DNA from: JANMMJ01 sp964543235
Lineage (GTDB): Bacteria > Pseudomonadota > Alphaproteobacteria > Rhizobiales > Aestuariivirgaceae
Assembly (NCBI GenBank): GCA_964543235.1
Contig: CAZIXE010000013.1
Location: forward strand, 10,665-74,664
DNA length: 64,000 bases
Direction: 5' to 3'
In this document: one piece after another, positions 33,629 through 42,064 of the stretch
How positions within the stretch are numbered: the first letter of the stretch is position 1
Layout: each line of letters starts with the position of its first letter
Made by a program: the position numbers and the translations under genes
Notes under the pieces: model-generated
What the model was told of the DNA's origin: nothing
Database searches by the model: none
Seen by the model: only the letters and a program-made list of their open reading frames with translations

Positions 33629-34759
33629 TCAATAGGAAACGTAAACGTCGGTGGTGAGGTCGCGTTCAGTGGGAAGCGGTGCCGATTTTGCGAAGGCCAC
33701 TGCCTCTTCGATGAGGTTTCGCACCTCGCGGTCGATGGCTTCGAGTTCATCGCGCCTGATGATACCGGCCTCGACCACGCGGTTGCTGAACAGCGCGATA
33801 CAATCGCGGTTGGCACGGATATCGTCGATCTCGCCCTTGCCGCGATAGGTCTGCTGGTCGCCCTCGAAATGGCCGAAGAAACGCACCATCTTGCATTCGA
33901 GCAAAGCCGGACCGCCGCCCTCGCGGGCGCGTTTGATGATTTCGCCTGCGGCCTCGTAGACGGCAAAGAAATCGGTGCCATCAACGGTCACGCCGGGGAG
34001 GCCGAAGCCGGCGGCGCGGTCGACGTAGCTGTCGACGGCGACCGCATAGTCGCGCGAAGTCGACTCGGCATAGCCGTTGTTCTCGACCACGAAAATGACG
34101 GGGAGATTCCACACCGCCGCAAGGTTGAGGCTTTCGAGGAACATGCCCTGGTTGGAGGCGCCGTCGCCGACGAAGGAGATGCCGACGCCGCCGTCGCCGC
34201 GGAACTTGGCGGCGAGTGCTGCGCCACAGGCGAGCGGGGCGCCGGCGCCCAGAATGCCGTTGGCGCCCATCATGCCCTTGGAAAGATCGGCAATGTGCAT
34301 GGAGCCACCCTTGCCACCGCAGGCGCCCGCCGCCTTGCCATAGATTTCGGCCATCATGCTCTTCACATCGACACCCTTGGCGATGCAGTGGCCGTGGCCG
34401 CGATGGGTCGAGGCGATGCGGTCGGTGTCGCGCAGGTGCATCATGATCCCGGTGCCGGCCGCCTCCTCGCCGGCATAGAGATGGACGAAACCCGGAATGT
34501 CGCCCTTGGCAAATTCATTGTGCAGGCGTTCCTCGAATTCGCGGATGGTGCGCATGGTGCGATAGGCCGCGAGCAGCTGGTCATGGCCCAGGGGAAACAC
34601 GCTGCCGCTCCGGCGCGGGGCGGGATTGCGGGCAATCGGCCTGGCCTTGGACTTCGCCGCCGCCACCTTGCGGGTGGCCGGCTTGCGGGCCGCGGCCTTC
34701 TTTCTGGCTGGCTTCGCCGCCGGTTTCTTCCTGGCCTTCGCTGCCGGTTTTTTCGCCAT
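33629..34759 (-). CDS. acoA: Acetoin/2-oxoacid dehydrogenase E1 alpha subunit with H1-like tail
   Basis: Alpha subunit that binds thiamine diphosphate. The TPP motif is GDGASNQGMFLESLNLAAVW then FVVENNGYAEST near residue 190. E1 alpha landmarks include YRTMRTIREFEERLHNEFAKG and GFVHLYAGEEAAGTGIMMHL. 376 residues. The first 45 residues are unusual: a run of Lys, Ala, Arg and Pro (KKPAAKARKKPAAKPARKKA and similar) as in histone H1-like proteins. The ATG at 34759 has AGGGAGGA upstream, so the tail appears to be genuinely translated. Located between acoX and acoB. Confidence 0.9.
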   Translation of the reverse strand: MAKKPAAKARKKPAAKPARKKAAARKPATRKVAAAKSKARPIARNPAPRRSGSVFPLGHDQLLAAYRTMRTIREFEERLHNEFAKGDIPGFVHLYAGEEAAGTGIMMHLRDTDRIASTHRGHGHCIAKGVDVKSMMAEIYGKAAGACGGKGGSMHIADLSKGMMGANGILGAGAPLACGAALAAKFRGDGGVGISFVGDGASNQGMFLESLNLAAVWNLPVIFVVENNGYAESTSRDYAVAVDSYVDRAAGFGLPGVTVDGTDFFAVYEAAGEIIKRAREGGGPALLECKMVRFFGHFEGDQQTYRGKGEIDDIRANRDCIALFSNRVVEAGIIRRDELEAIDREVRNLIEEAVAFAKSAPLPTERDLTTDVYVSY

Positions 34760-34797
34760 GGAACTTTCCTCCCTTCAGGATCAGCATGTGCTCAACT

Positions 34798-35841
34798 TCA
34801 CTGTGGCACCCGCATGAGGCCGTGTCTGGCGGCATAGCGCATGCAGGCGCTGACATTGACGGTGCGAAAGGCGGCGGTCTCAAGCGTGACCGCGACCTCA
34901 TCGGTTTCGGCGAATGACAGTTCACGCTCGCCGTCGAGGGCGATCGAGCCGGCATCGATGCCGGGGCGCACCGGCCGTCCAGGCATGAGCCTGGCATAGT
35001 GCCTGATGCCGATGCCGCGCAGATAGCCCGGTGCGATCGGCGTTTCGACGATGGTCCGGACTTCCCGGCCGGCACCCAGCTTGACATGCAGGCCGTGCGG
35101 ATCGCTGCGCGAGACCGGCCGCAACAGTCCGGCAATGGCCGACATGCCGATGACCTCGGGGTCGGCAAAGGTCACGAAGAGTTCGCGGAAGGTGTCGGTG
35201 CGCCACAGGGCGCGGGCACCGATGAAGCGTTCGGTCACCACCGCAACATCGACAAGCGCGATCTCGCGCTGCGCGCCGACCTGAACGACCAGCTGCTTGT
35301 TGGGCGAGAAGGCGACGCGCGGCGGGACCCGGCCGAGTGCGGCCAAGCCGACGGCGAGGCCGGTGATGGTGGGTTCGCGGTGTTCGGGAAAGGCGTTGTT
35401 GGTGCCGGTCGAGATGCCGGCGACGGGAACGTCGCCGCAGGCCGAGACGACGGCACGGTGGGTGCCGTCGCCACCCAGCACGACAATCGCCGCCACGCCC
35501 TGCCGGCGCATCTCGGCGGCGGCGCGCACGGTGTCGACCACGGTGCCGGTCACTTTCCAGTCGAGATGGGTGAGGACCGGGAACTCGCCGGTACGCTGAT
35601 TCTCGGCGCGGTCGATGCCGCGGCGCACGTGATGGCGGATGCCGCCATTCTCCGGCATCATCACGACGTGCCCGACACCACAGGCCTTGAGGCAGGCCAG
35701 TACGCGCAACACGATATTGGCACGATCGGTAATCTGCAGGGCCGTGGCATTGGCGATGACGCGGCGGATGTCGCGTGCGGACACGGGGTTGGCAATGATG
35801 CCAACGGTCGGTCCCTCCCGTGACGCGCGTCGAGATCGCAA
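34798..35841 (-). CDS. acoX: AcoX-like NAD kinase-fold protein
   Basis: AcoX accompanies acetoin dehydrogenase operons; it has the ATP-NAD kinase fold and its exact role is unsettled. The nucleotide motif is AIVVLGGDGTHRAVVSACGD near residue 115; the N-terminal segment VGIIANPVSARDIRRVIANA and GISTGTNNAFPEHREPT are also family features. About 347 residues if the TTG at 35841 is the start, which has GGAGAA upstream; the frame is open to an ATG at 35976, but that extension has no family match. First gene of the acoX-acoA-acoB-acoC unit, 38 bases before acoA. Confidence 0.82.
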   Translation of the reverse strand: MRSRRASREGPTVGIIANPVSARDIRRVIANATALQITDRANIVLRVLACLKACGVGHVVMMPENGGIRHHVRRGIDRAENQRTGEFPVLTHLDWKVTGTVVDTVRAAAEMRRQGVAAIVVLGGDGTHRAVVSACGDVPVAGISTGTNNAFPEHREPTITGLAVGLAALGRVPPRVAFSPNKQLVVQVGAQREIALVDVAVVTERFIGARALWRTDTFRELFVTFADPEVIGMSAIAGLLRPVSRSDPHGLHVKLGAGREVRTIVETPIAPGYLRGIGIRHYARLMPGRPVRPGIDAGSIALDGERELSFAETDEVAVTLETAAFRTVNVSACMRYAARHGLMRVPQ

Positions 35842-36015
35842 TACCGGTTCTCCGGCTCTTGTGCAGTCAATTGCGTTTGCGAAATCTTCCTTCGCGCCGC
35901 GCCAAGCTGTCAAGCGCCCATGGTTGCCGTCGCAGCAGCAATTCCGATATTGCATGATGATTGCCCGCATGATCATCTAGCCCGCGCAAGGCACAAAGCA
36001 GCAATGGGGATCGTC
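35842..36015. promoter_or_regulatory. Divergent promoter region between acoX and SMP-30 gene
   Basis: A TTGACA-like -35 element lies on the minus strand (35913 down to 35908), but I see no matching -10. An inverted repeat, GATGAT (35956-35961) and ATCATC (35972-35977), has a 10-base spacer and could be an operator. No regulator gene is adjacent, and I found no sigma-54 motif of the type seen before other aco operons. Confidence 0.35.
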
Positions 36016-36948
36016 ATGTTCTACGGCCAGATCGAGGGCACAGGATTCGAAGTCCTGGACAAACGTTTCAACCAGTGCCTGATCGGGCATGCGCGGGTGG
36101 AGCGGCCGTGGACGGGCGCGCGCTGGACGGAAGGGCCGGCGTGGTTTGCGGCGGGGCGCTATCTCATTTTCTCCGACATCCCCAACAACCGCATGATGCG
36201 CTACGACGAAGCCGGAAACTCCGTCTGTGTCTTCCGCCATCCCTCCAACAACTCCAACGGCAACACGGTGGACCGGCAAGGACGGCTGGTCTCATGCGAG
36301 CACGGGGCGCGGCGGGTGACCCGCACGGAACTGGACGGAACGATCACCGTCGTCGCCGACCGGTTCCAGGGCAAGCGGCTCAACTCGCCCAACGATGTGG
36401 TGGTCAAGTCCGACGGCTCGATCTGGTTTACCGACCCCTCCTACGGCATTCTCTACGACTATGAAGGCGGCATGGCCGAGAGCGAAATCGGCAATTGCAA
36501 CGTCTATCGCGTCGACCCGCAAAGCGCCGAGATCACCATCGTCGCAGACGATTTCGACAAGCCCAACGGACTCGCCTTCTCGCCCGACGAGAAATTCCTC
36601 TACATTGCCGATACCGGCATCAGCCACAGGGAGAACGGGCCCAAGCATATCCGCCGCTTCGAGGTCAAAGGCGATGGCCGGAGCCTTGGCAAGTCGACGG
36701 TGTTCGCCGACTGCACGGCCGGCCTGTTTGACGGCTTCCGTTTCGACCGTGACGGACGCTTGTGGACCAGCGCCGGCGACGGCGTGCACTGCTATCTCCC
36801 GGACGGCACGCTGATCGGCAAGATCCTGATCCCGGAACTGGTGGCCAATGTCTGCTTCGGCGGGCCGCAACTCAACCGGCTGTTCATCTGCGGCACGACC
36901 TCGCTCTATTCCGCCTATCTGGCGATCAACGGCATCTCTGCCGTCTAG
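36016..36948 (+). CDS. SMP-30/gluconolactonase family protein
   Basis: Six-bladed beta-propeller lactonase of the SMP-30/gluconolactonase/LRE-like family. Metal-site regions: TEGPAWFAAGRYLIFSDIPN near residue 30 (Glu ligand), RLNSPNDVVVKSDGSIWFTD (Asn) and KPNGLAFSPDEKFLYIAD. It ends with CFGGPQLNRLFICGTTSLY. About 310 residues. The ATG at 36016 follows GGGGATC; ATG 36004 is possible. Divergent from the aco operon and convergent with the GST gene, overlapping by 4 bases. The sugar or lactone substrate is unknown. Confidence 0.88.
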   Translation: MFYGQIEGTGFEVLDKRFNQCLIGHARVERPWTGARWTEGPAWFAAGRYLIFSDIPNNRMMRYDEAGNSVCVFRHPSNNSNGNTVDRQGRLVSCEHGARRVTRTELDGTITVVADRFQGKRLNSPNDVVVKSDGSIWFTDPSYGILYDYEGGMAESEIGNCNVYRVDPQSAEITIVADDFDKPNGLAFSPDEKFLYIADTGISHRENGPKHIRRFEVKGDGRSLGKSTVFADCTAGLFDGFRFDRDGRLWTSAGDGVHCYLPDGTLIGKILIPELVANVCFGGPQLNRLFICGTTSLYSAYLAINGISAV

Positions 36949-37601
36949 TCGACCTCGTCATGCTCGATGCGCCAGGGCTCGGCGGCGCCGGCGGCCTTCC
37001 ATTGCCGGAAAGCCGGCAGGGACATGATCGCTTCCATGTAGGCGCGGGCGTCGTCATCCACGGCGATATCATAGGTGTCGAGGCGGGTAACCACCGGCGC
37101 GTACATGGCGTCGGCGGCGCTGAAACCGCCGAACAGAAAGGCGCCGCCCTTGCCGAAACTCTTGCGGCACTGACGCCAGATCTCGAGGATGCGCGCCACG
37201 TCCTTCTGCACGGCATCATCCAGCGCAATCGCCTTGCGCGGCCGGCGCAGGTTCATCGGGCAGGCGTTGCGCAGGGCCGTGAACGAGGCATGCATTTCGC
37301 AGGCAATCGCCCGGGCTATGGCCCGTGCCCGCGTCTCTGCCGGCCACAGGCCCGCTTGCGGAAAGCGCTCTGCGAGATATTCAAGGATGGCGAGAGACTC
37401 CCACACCGTCAGGCCGCCGTCATGCAGGACCGGCACCCTGCCCGCGCCACTGTGCTCGCCGATGCGCGCGGCCGTATCGGCCATATCGAGCGGAATCACG
37501 GTCTCGCGGAAGGGAATGCCCAGGACCGACATGGCGAGCCATGGCCGCAGCGACCAGCTCGAATAGTTCTTGTTGCCGATGATGAGATGAAGGTCGCTCA
37601 C
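36945..37601 (-). CDS. Glutathione S-transferase family protein
   Basis: Cytosolic GST fold: thioredoxin-like N-terminal domain (LHLIIGNKNYSSWSLRPWLA, residues 4-23, then GAGRVPVLHDGGLTVWESLA, with the cis-Pro and the glutathione-gamma-Glu binding ES pair) and an all-helical C-terminal domain from about residue 88. NYSSWSLRPW is typical of a bacterial GST subgroup. 218 residues. The substrate is not deducible. It converges on the SMP-30 gene with a 4-base overlap. Confidence 0.9.
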   Translation of the reverse strand: MSDLHLIIGNKNYSSWSLRPWLAMSVLGIPFRETVIPLDMADTAARIGEHSGAGRVPVLHDGGLTVWESLAILEYLAERFPQAGLWPAETRARAIARAIACEMHASFTALRNACPMNLRRPRKAIALDDAVQKDVARILEIWRQCRKSFGKGGAFLFGGFSAADAMYAPVVTRLDTYDIAVDDDARAYMEAIMSLPAFRQWKAAGAAEPWRIEHDEVD

Positions 37602-37838
37602 GGTTTCCTCTCCAGATGTTCAACGAGGCCAACTTGGAATCCGCCCTTGAGGTTGCTCACGGGCGGCAGTCCCACGCGCTGCAGGTTGCAGGATGTCAGT
37701 TGCGAGCAGCGAACACTTTCTCGTGATGGGAGCTTTCGGGATCGACCGCGAACTCCCGCACGCCGCAAGGGGGGATGGAACGATCCGGGGATGCGGCCGC
37801 GGAAGCGGCGGCCGGAGAGAGGATCAAGGGCCGGGGTG

Positions 37839-37937
37839 TCAGATGCTGAGGCGCGGGGCGATGATCGCGGCCATGGCAACGAGGCTGCCCAGATACATGT
37901 AGAGGATCGGCGGAAGGGATTTGCTGCGGGTGATCAT
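37839..37937 (-). CDS. Putative 32-residue membrane peptide
   Basis: Predicted peptide MITRSKSLPPILYMYLGSLV followed by AMAAIIAPRLSI: a short basic head and one hydrophobic segment, so a single-span inner-membrane peptide is likely. AGGAGATTGCC before the ATG is a good ribosome-binding site. It is too short for routine gene finders; the frame is open upstream without a comparable signal. A GGCCGC...GCGGCC hairpin at 37795-37813 might end the transcript. It lies 79 bases after the MFS gene on the same strand. Function unknown. Confidence 0.5.
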   Translation of the reverse strand: MITRSKSLPPILYMYLGSLVAMAAIIAPRLSI

Positions 37938-38016
37938 GGCAATCTCCTGAACTTGATGCGGAGGGTGCCACGGGCGGTTTGAACCCAACCGGAACGGCCC
38001 GTTCATGGAGCATTCA

Positions 38017-39216
38017 TCACAGCGACCTGGGCAGGTAGCGCCAGGAATAGAGGCCGGCCGCGGCCTGCAGCACGGCCAGGATGACGAACACGGCGCCGAT
38101 CTCGAAATAGAGCAGCGCCACGGCAAACAGGAAGGAGGGTATCAGTTCGGAAATATCGATGTAGGTGCGGTAAACGGCGGTCATCTGCGGCCGTTCGTAG
38201 CCGTGTACCGCCCTCAGGAACGGGATGCCGCCAACGCCATCGAGGGCGGAGGCCGAGAGCGATCCCACAAGCAGCATCGCGGCTGCGAGATATGGCATTT
38301 CCTTGCCCGCCAGCCCGGCCAGGAGGGCGCTCAGGCAGCATACGAGAAAGGCCCCGGCAATGACCATGCGCACGCCGAATTTCCTCGCCAGCTGGCCGGA
38401 GAAATAGGCGCAGATGAGCAGGGCCTGGCTGATCGAGACGAGCCAGCCGCCCGCCTGCTTGCCGAGGCCGCCCTGCACCATGAGGATCGGCGCATAGATG
38501 AAGAAGGTCGCCCAGTAGGCCGAACGCCCGAAGGCGATGAGCCAGGCCAGCCTGAGCCGTGGCTGCCTGAGGAAACGGACGACATTGTCCAGCGGGCGCG
38601 GCGGCCGGAGCGGCCCGGCGCGGATGATGGCGTGATCGCTCAGCCTCAGGAACCAGAACAGGGCAATGAGCAGGAGGCCCATACCGATACAGAGCAGCTG
38701 CGGGGCGGCGTGGCCATGGGCCGTGTAGAGATAGACGCCCAGCGCCGGGCCGGTCATCCAGGAGAGGGTCGACATGGCCATGCGGACGGGCTCGATGCGG
38801 GTCAGGTCGGCGCGCCTGATGTGGTCCATGATGTAGAGCGACAGCACGATGTTGAGCAGCGCCGCCCCGGTGTTGCGGAGCAGCATGCCGACAAACTGGC
38901 CGGCCAGGCTATAGGTCGCAAAGCACAGGCTGGCCAGCATCAGGGCAACGACACCGGACGTATAGACCCAGCGCCGCGGCATGCGGCTCATGAAGACGGG
39001 AAGCGAGAGCGTCGTCAACAGGACCAGGAAGCTCACCGCCGCCGAAAGCTGGCTGACCTTCTGGGTCACCTGCAGCAGGTCATAGGCCTGCAGCGAGACA
39101 ACGGTGGAATTCAGCGACCGGACAAAGGATTCAAGGGCAAACAGCGCCCCGAATGTCAGCGCGCCGGCGCGGCGGGGCGGCACCGGCGGCAGGGGCAGCG
39201 CGGCATCTGAGGGCAT
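38017..39216 (-). CDS. MFS transporter
   Basis: Major facilitator superfamily permease of about 399 residues with 11-12 membrane segments. Recognisable parts: LTFGALFALESFVRSLNSTV (segment 1), VYTSGVVALMLASLCFATY, the central loop around residue 190 (RPPRPLDNVVRFLRQPRLRL) and GRSAYWATFFIYAPILMVQG. It ends with AVFVILAVLQAAAGLYSWRY. ATG at 39216 is the family-like start; one at 39249 is in frame. Substrate unknown. Confidence 0.88.
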   Translation of the reverse strand: MPSDAALPLPPVPPRRAGALTFGALFALESFVRSLNSTVVSLQAYDLLQVTQKVSQLSAAVSFLVLLTTLSLPVFMSRMPRRWVYTSGVVALMLASLCFATYSLAGQFVGMLLRNTGAALLNIVLSLYIMDHIRRADLTRIEPVRMAMSTLSWMTGPALGVYLYTAHGHAAPQLLCIGMGLLLIALFWFLRLSDHAIIRAGPLRPPRPLDNVVRFLRQPRLRLAWLIAFGRSAYWATFFIYAPILMVQGGLGKQAGGWLVSISQALLICAYFSGQLARKFGVRMVIAGAFLVCCLSALLAGLAGKEMPYLAAAMLLVGSLSASALDGVGGIPFLRAVHGYERPQMTAVYRTYIDISELIPSFLFAVALLYFEIGAVFVILAVLQAAAGLYSWRYLPRSL

Positions 39217-39314
39217 GAACGGCGACTCGTTTCGCCGCCCAATGAGCATTGGCCGGTGCGCGGAGCAAGTGGGCGTGCGGCGGGGCTGCCTGCAGAAACG
39301 TCATGGCTCGGAGG

Positions 39315-39563
39315 CTACCAGCCGATGCGGCCGAACCCCGGCAGCTTAAGCGCCGGGGCGAGCGGATCGACGCCAGCCACGAGGCCGAGGACGCTGAGTT
39401 CGAGGCCGTCGCCGTCATGTCTGGCATAGCGACGACCGAAATCGGCCATTCCAGGGCCCGGCCCCCCGATGCATCCGTCGACGCCAAGGTGGACATCAGC
39501 CTGGGCCGTGCCCGTCAGCTGATTGTTGTCCGGTTGCCCTGTTTGGCCGCCATGCGCTGTCAT
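39315..39563 (-). CDS. Hypothetical 82-residue protein (doubtful)
   Basis: Open frame from ATG 39563 (GTG at 39596) to 39315, between the MFS gene and the CDF gene. The product (TAHGGQTGQPDNNQLTGTAQ, then GLELSVLGLVAGVDPLAPAL) is Gly/Asp-rich. I recognise no family, and the ribosome-binding site is weak. It may be a chance frame. Confidence 0.3.
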   Translation of the reverse strand: MTAHGGQTGQPDNNQLTGTAQADVHLGVDGCIGGPGPGMADFGRRYARHDGDGLELSVLGLVAGVDPLAPALKLPGFGRIGW

Positions 39564-39694
39564 CCCGGTGGCTGCCGCAATTCTGAGCGGCAACACAATC
39601 TGGCGAAAAGTGCAAGCCTTGCATGAGCCGGCAGCGCGGCCCGGGGGCCAAGTCGAGTGTTTTCACGCCGGGGAATCCTGCTAAGAGCACCGCC

Positions 39695-41089
39695 ATGCTG
39701 CCCACGTCCGAAAAGCAGCGCGCCGCGCTGCTGTCGATCTTTGCGAGCGGGGGGCTCGCCGGTTCGAAGCTGGCGGCCGCCCTGTTCACTGGCTCGCTCG
39801 GCATCCTGTCCGAGGCCATTCACAGCCTCATCGACCTCGGCGCGACGATCATCACCTGGTTTGCGGTGCGCTGGGGCGACCAGCCGGCGGATGAGACGCA
39901 TCACTACGGCCACGGCAAGATCGAAAGCGTTGCCGCGCTGGTTGAAACCGGACTTCTGTTCATCACAACCATCTGGATCGTCTACGAAGCCATGCACCGG
40001 CTGCTGGGCGGCGAGACCCATGTCGATGTCACCTGGTGGGCGCTGGCGATTGTGGCGGGCTCGATCATCATCGATTTCAACCGCGCCCGGGTCCTCAACC
40101 GGGTCGCGCAGAAGACCAACAGCGAAGCGCTGGAAGCGGATGCCCTGCATTTCAGCTCCGACATGTGGAGCTCGATTGCGGTGCTGGCCGGGCTCTCGGC
40201 ACAATGGGCCGGCGTGCAGTGGGCGGATGCTGCGGCGGCGCTGCTGGTCTCAGGCTTCGTGGCACTGGCCGGATGGCGGCTTGGCAAGCGCACCCTCAAC
40301 ACGCTTCTCGATGCGGCGCCGGAAGGCGCCACCGACCGCATCCGCGACATCGCGGCGGACATCAAGAACGTCTCGGCGGTGCGGCGAATCCGGCTCCGGC
40401 CGGCCGGCGGCACGCTGTTCGCCGGCGTGGTCATCGACGTGCCGCGCACGCTGCCGGTCGATGACCTGGTGCCGCTCAAGGAAAAGGTGGCGGCAGCCAT
40501 CCGCGAGAGCTTTCCCAATGCGGATGTCACGGTAACCGCCAACCCGATCGCCCTGGACGATGAGACGGTGTTCCAGCGGGTCATGATGATTGCCCAGCGG
40601 CAGCTATGCGCGATCCATCACCTGACCGTGCAGCGCATGCCCGAAGACAGGCTGGCCGTCAGCTTCGACCTCGAAGTGGACGGCGCCATGCCACTGGGAC
40701 AAGCGCACGAGATCGCCACGCGGCTCGAAGAGGCCATTCGCGCTGATCTCGGCAAGGATGTCGAGGTCGAGACCCATATCGAGCCCCTCCCCGATATCCA
40801 GTTGAGCGGCGGCCAGGTCACCGGCGCGCGGCTCGAGCGTATCGTGGCGCGCCTCAAGGCACTGGCCGGGCCCGAAAGCCGCATGAGCGACATTCACAAC
40901 ATCCGGGTCCGCGACACCAGTGAAGGGGTCTTCGTGCACTATCACTGCCGGTTTGCGCCCGCTGACACGGTGGACGACGTCCACACGGTGATCGACCGGG
41001 TCGACCGGCAGCTGCGCGAAGCCATGCCGGAAATCCGCCGGGTGATCGCCCATGCCGAGCCCATCGGGCGGAAACCGCACGGGCTGTGA
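39695..41089 (+). CDS. Cation diffusion facilitator family transporter
   Basis: Proton-antiporting exporter of divalent metals (Zn, Mn, Fe or Co) of the CDF family. The six membrane segments carry the paired metal sites HSLIDLGATIITWFAVRWGD and DALHFSSDMWSS (HxxxD). YGHGKIESVAALVE is also diagnostic. About 464 residues, longer than a standard 300-residue CDF: the cytoplasmic part holds the usual C-terminal domain (residues ~215-290) followed by a second copy-like domain (~295-380) and a third (~385-455, HNIRVRDTSEGVFVHYHCRF). Start ATG at 39695; an upstream frame opens at 39623. Metal specificity is uncertain. Confidence 0.88.
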   Translation: MLPTSEKQRAALLSIFASGGLAGSKLAAALFTGSLGILSEAIHSLIDLGATIITWFAVRWGDQPADETHHYGHGKIESVAALVETGLLFITTIWIVYEAMHRLLGGETHVDVTWWALAIVAGSIIIDFNRARVLNRVAQKTNSEALEADALHFSSDMWSSIAVLAGLSAQWAGVQWADAAAALLVSGFVALAGWRLGKRTLNTLLDAAPEGATDRIRDIAADIKNVSAVRRIRLRPAGGTLFAGVVIDVPRTLPVDDLVPLKEKVAAAIRESFPNADVTVTANPIALDDETVFQRVMMIAQRQLCAIHHLTVQRMPEDRLAVSFDLEVDGAMPLGQAHEIATRLEEAIRADLGKDVEVETHIEPLPDIQLSGGQVTGARLERIVARLKALAGPESRMSDIHNIRVRDTSEGVFVHYHCRFAPADTVDDVHTVIDRVDRQLREAMPEIRRVIAHAEPIGRKPHGL

Positions 41090-41093
41090 GGCC

Positions 41094-41684
41094 ATGCAGC
41101 ATCTGCGGCCCGCCGACTACCGCGTCATGCCGTGGAAGAACGGCGGCGGCAGCACAGCCGAGATCGCCATCTGGCCGCAGGACGCGGTCTTCGAGGAAGC
41201 GGCATTCCTGTGGCGGCTCAGCCTCGCCGAAGTGATCCGGGACGGGCCGTTCTCGCGCCTTCCCGGCTATGACCGGCACATCATGGTGGTGGCGGGCGAT
41301 GGTATGCGGCTGGTCTGCGCCGGGCATGAGGACATCATGCTCGCCGCCGATTCGGGGCCGCAGAGGTTTTCCGGCGACTGGGAGGTCAATGGCATGCTCA
41401 AGGGCGGACCGGTGCGTGATTTCAACTTGATGGTGCGGCGTGCGGCAGCCGCCTCAAGCATGAGGGTCCAGGAGGTCTCGGGCCGCACCCGGCTCGATGC
41501 GGGAGACGGCTTTCTCGCGGCGTATATGCTTGACGGGGAACTGACCGGCGGCGGCCACCTCGCCGGCGTGGGCGATACACTCATTCTCGCGCCGGGCGAA
41601 TCGCTCGCGGTCTCGGCCCTGGAAGGTTCCACGCAGGTCGCGATCTGCGAAATCATCCCCCGGGCTGGCGCCTGGCCGGCCTGA
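41094..41684 (+). CDS. HutD/Ves family protein
   Basis: HutD/Ves-type bicupin of about 196 residues; HutD is linked to histidine use and Ves to cold adaptation, but the reaction is not known. Motifs: RVMPWKNGGGSTAEIAIWPQ (residues 10-29), FLWRLSLAEVIRDGPFSRLP and GYDRHIMVVAGDGMRL. ATG at 41094 lies 4 bases after the CDF stop. No hut genes are nearby. It overlaps the small minus-strand gene at 41653 by 32 bases, tail to tail. Confidence 0.85.
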   Translation: MQHLRPADYRVMPWKNGGGSTAEIAIWPQDAVFEEAAFLWRLSLAEVIRDGPFSRLPGYDRHIMVVAGDGMRLVCAGHEDIMLAADSGPQRFSGDWEVNGMLKGGPVRDFNLMVRRAAAASSMRVQEVSGRTRLDAGDGFLAAYMLDGELTGGGHLAGVGDTLILAPGESLAVSALEGSTQVAICEIIPRAGAWPA

Positions 41685-41889
41685 AGTCGCGCGGCTGTGG
41701 CTCGCGCCCGTTGGCGATGGCAAAAGCCTCGTAGATTGCGAGTTCCAGGAGATAGGTCAGATGCCTAAGGCCGGCGGCGCCGGCGAGTTGCCGCAGTTCC
41801 AGCAACATGTCGCAGACATAGGCAGCCGCCTGGCGCCGTTCGGCCTGTTCGCGCGAGCCGGCTGGCGGTGCCTCCTTCCTAGTCAGCAT
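41653..41889 (-). CDS. Conserved-looking hypothetical 78-residue protein
   Basis: The core AYVCDMLLELRQLAGAAGLR and HLTYLLELAIYEAFAIANG looks like a helical domain of a type often seen in alphaproteobacterial hypothetical proteins. No signal peptide. The C-terminal residues are Arg/Pro-rich. It overlaps hutD tail to tail by 32 bases and is divergent from topA. Function unknown. Confidence 0.6.
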   Translation of the reverse strand: MLTRKEAPPAGSREQAERRQAAAYVCDMLLELRQLAGAAGLRHLTYLLELAIYEAFAIANGREPQPRDFRPARRQPGG

Positions 41890-42064
41890 TCCGGACGCTC
41901 GGGTAAGTTGCGGGGTTAGACATATCTACCCTTTAAGATTTAGCCTATCAGCAGACAACCAGTTTTAAGTTGCAGAATTTGCGGCTCAGCCGGCCTGTGC
42001 GCCTTGCGGTGGCGGAATGTTGCCTATATGAGGCGGGTCCCATGACCCAAGCGACAGAGGGGAA

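Noticed and set aside
37598..37838. Frames between the GST gene and the 32-residue peptide
   Set aside because: No credible starts or domains; possible leader or terminator sequence only.
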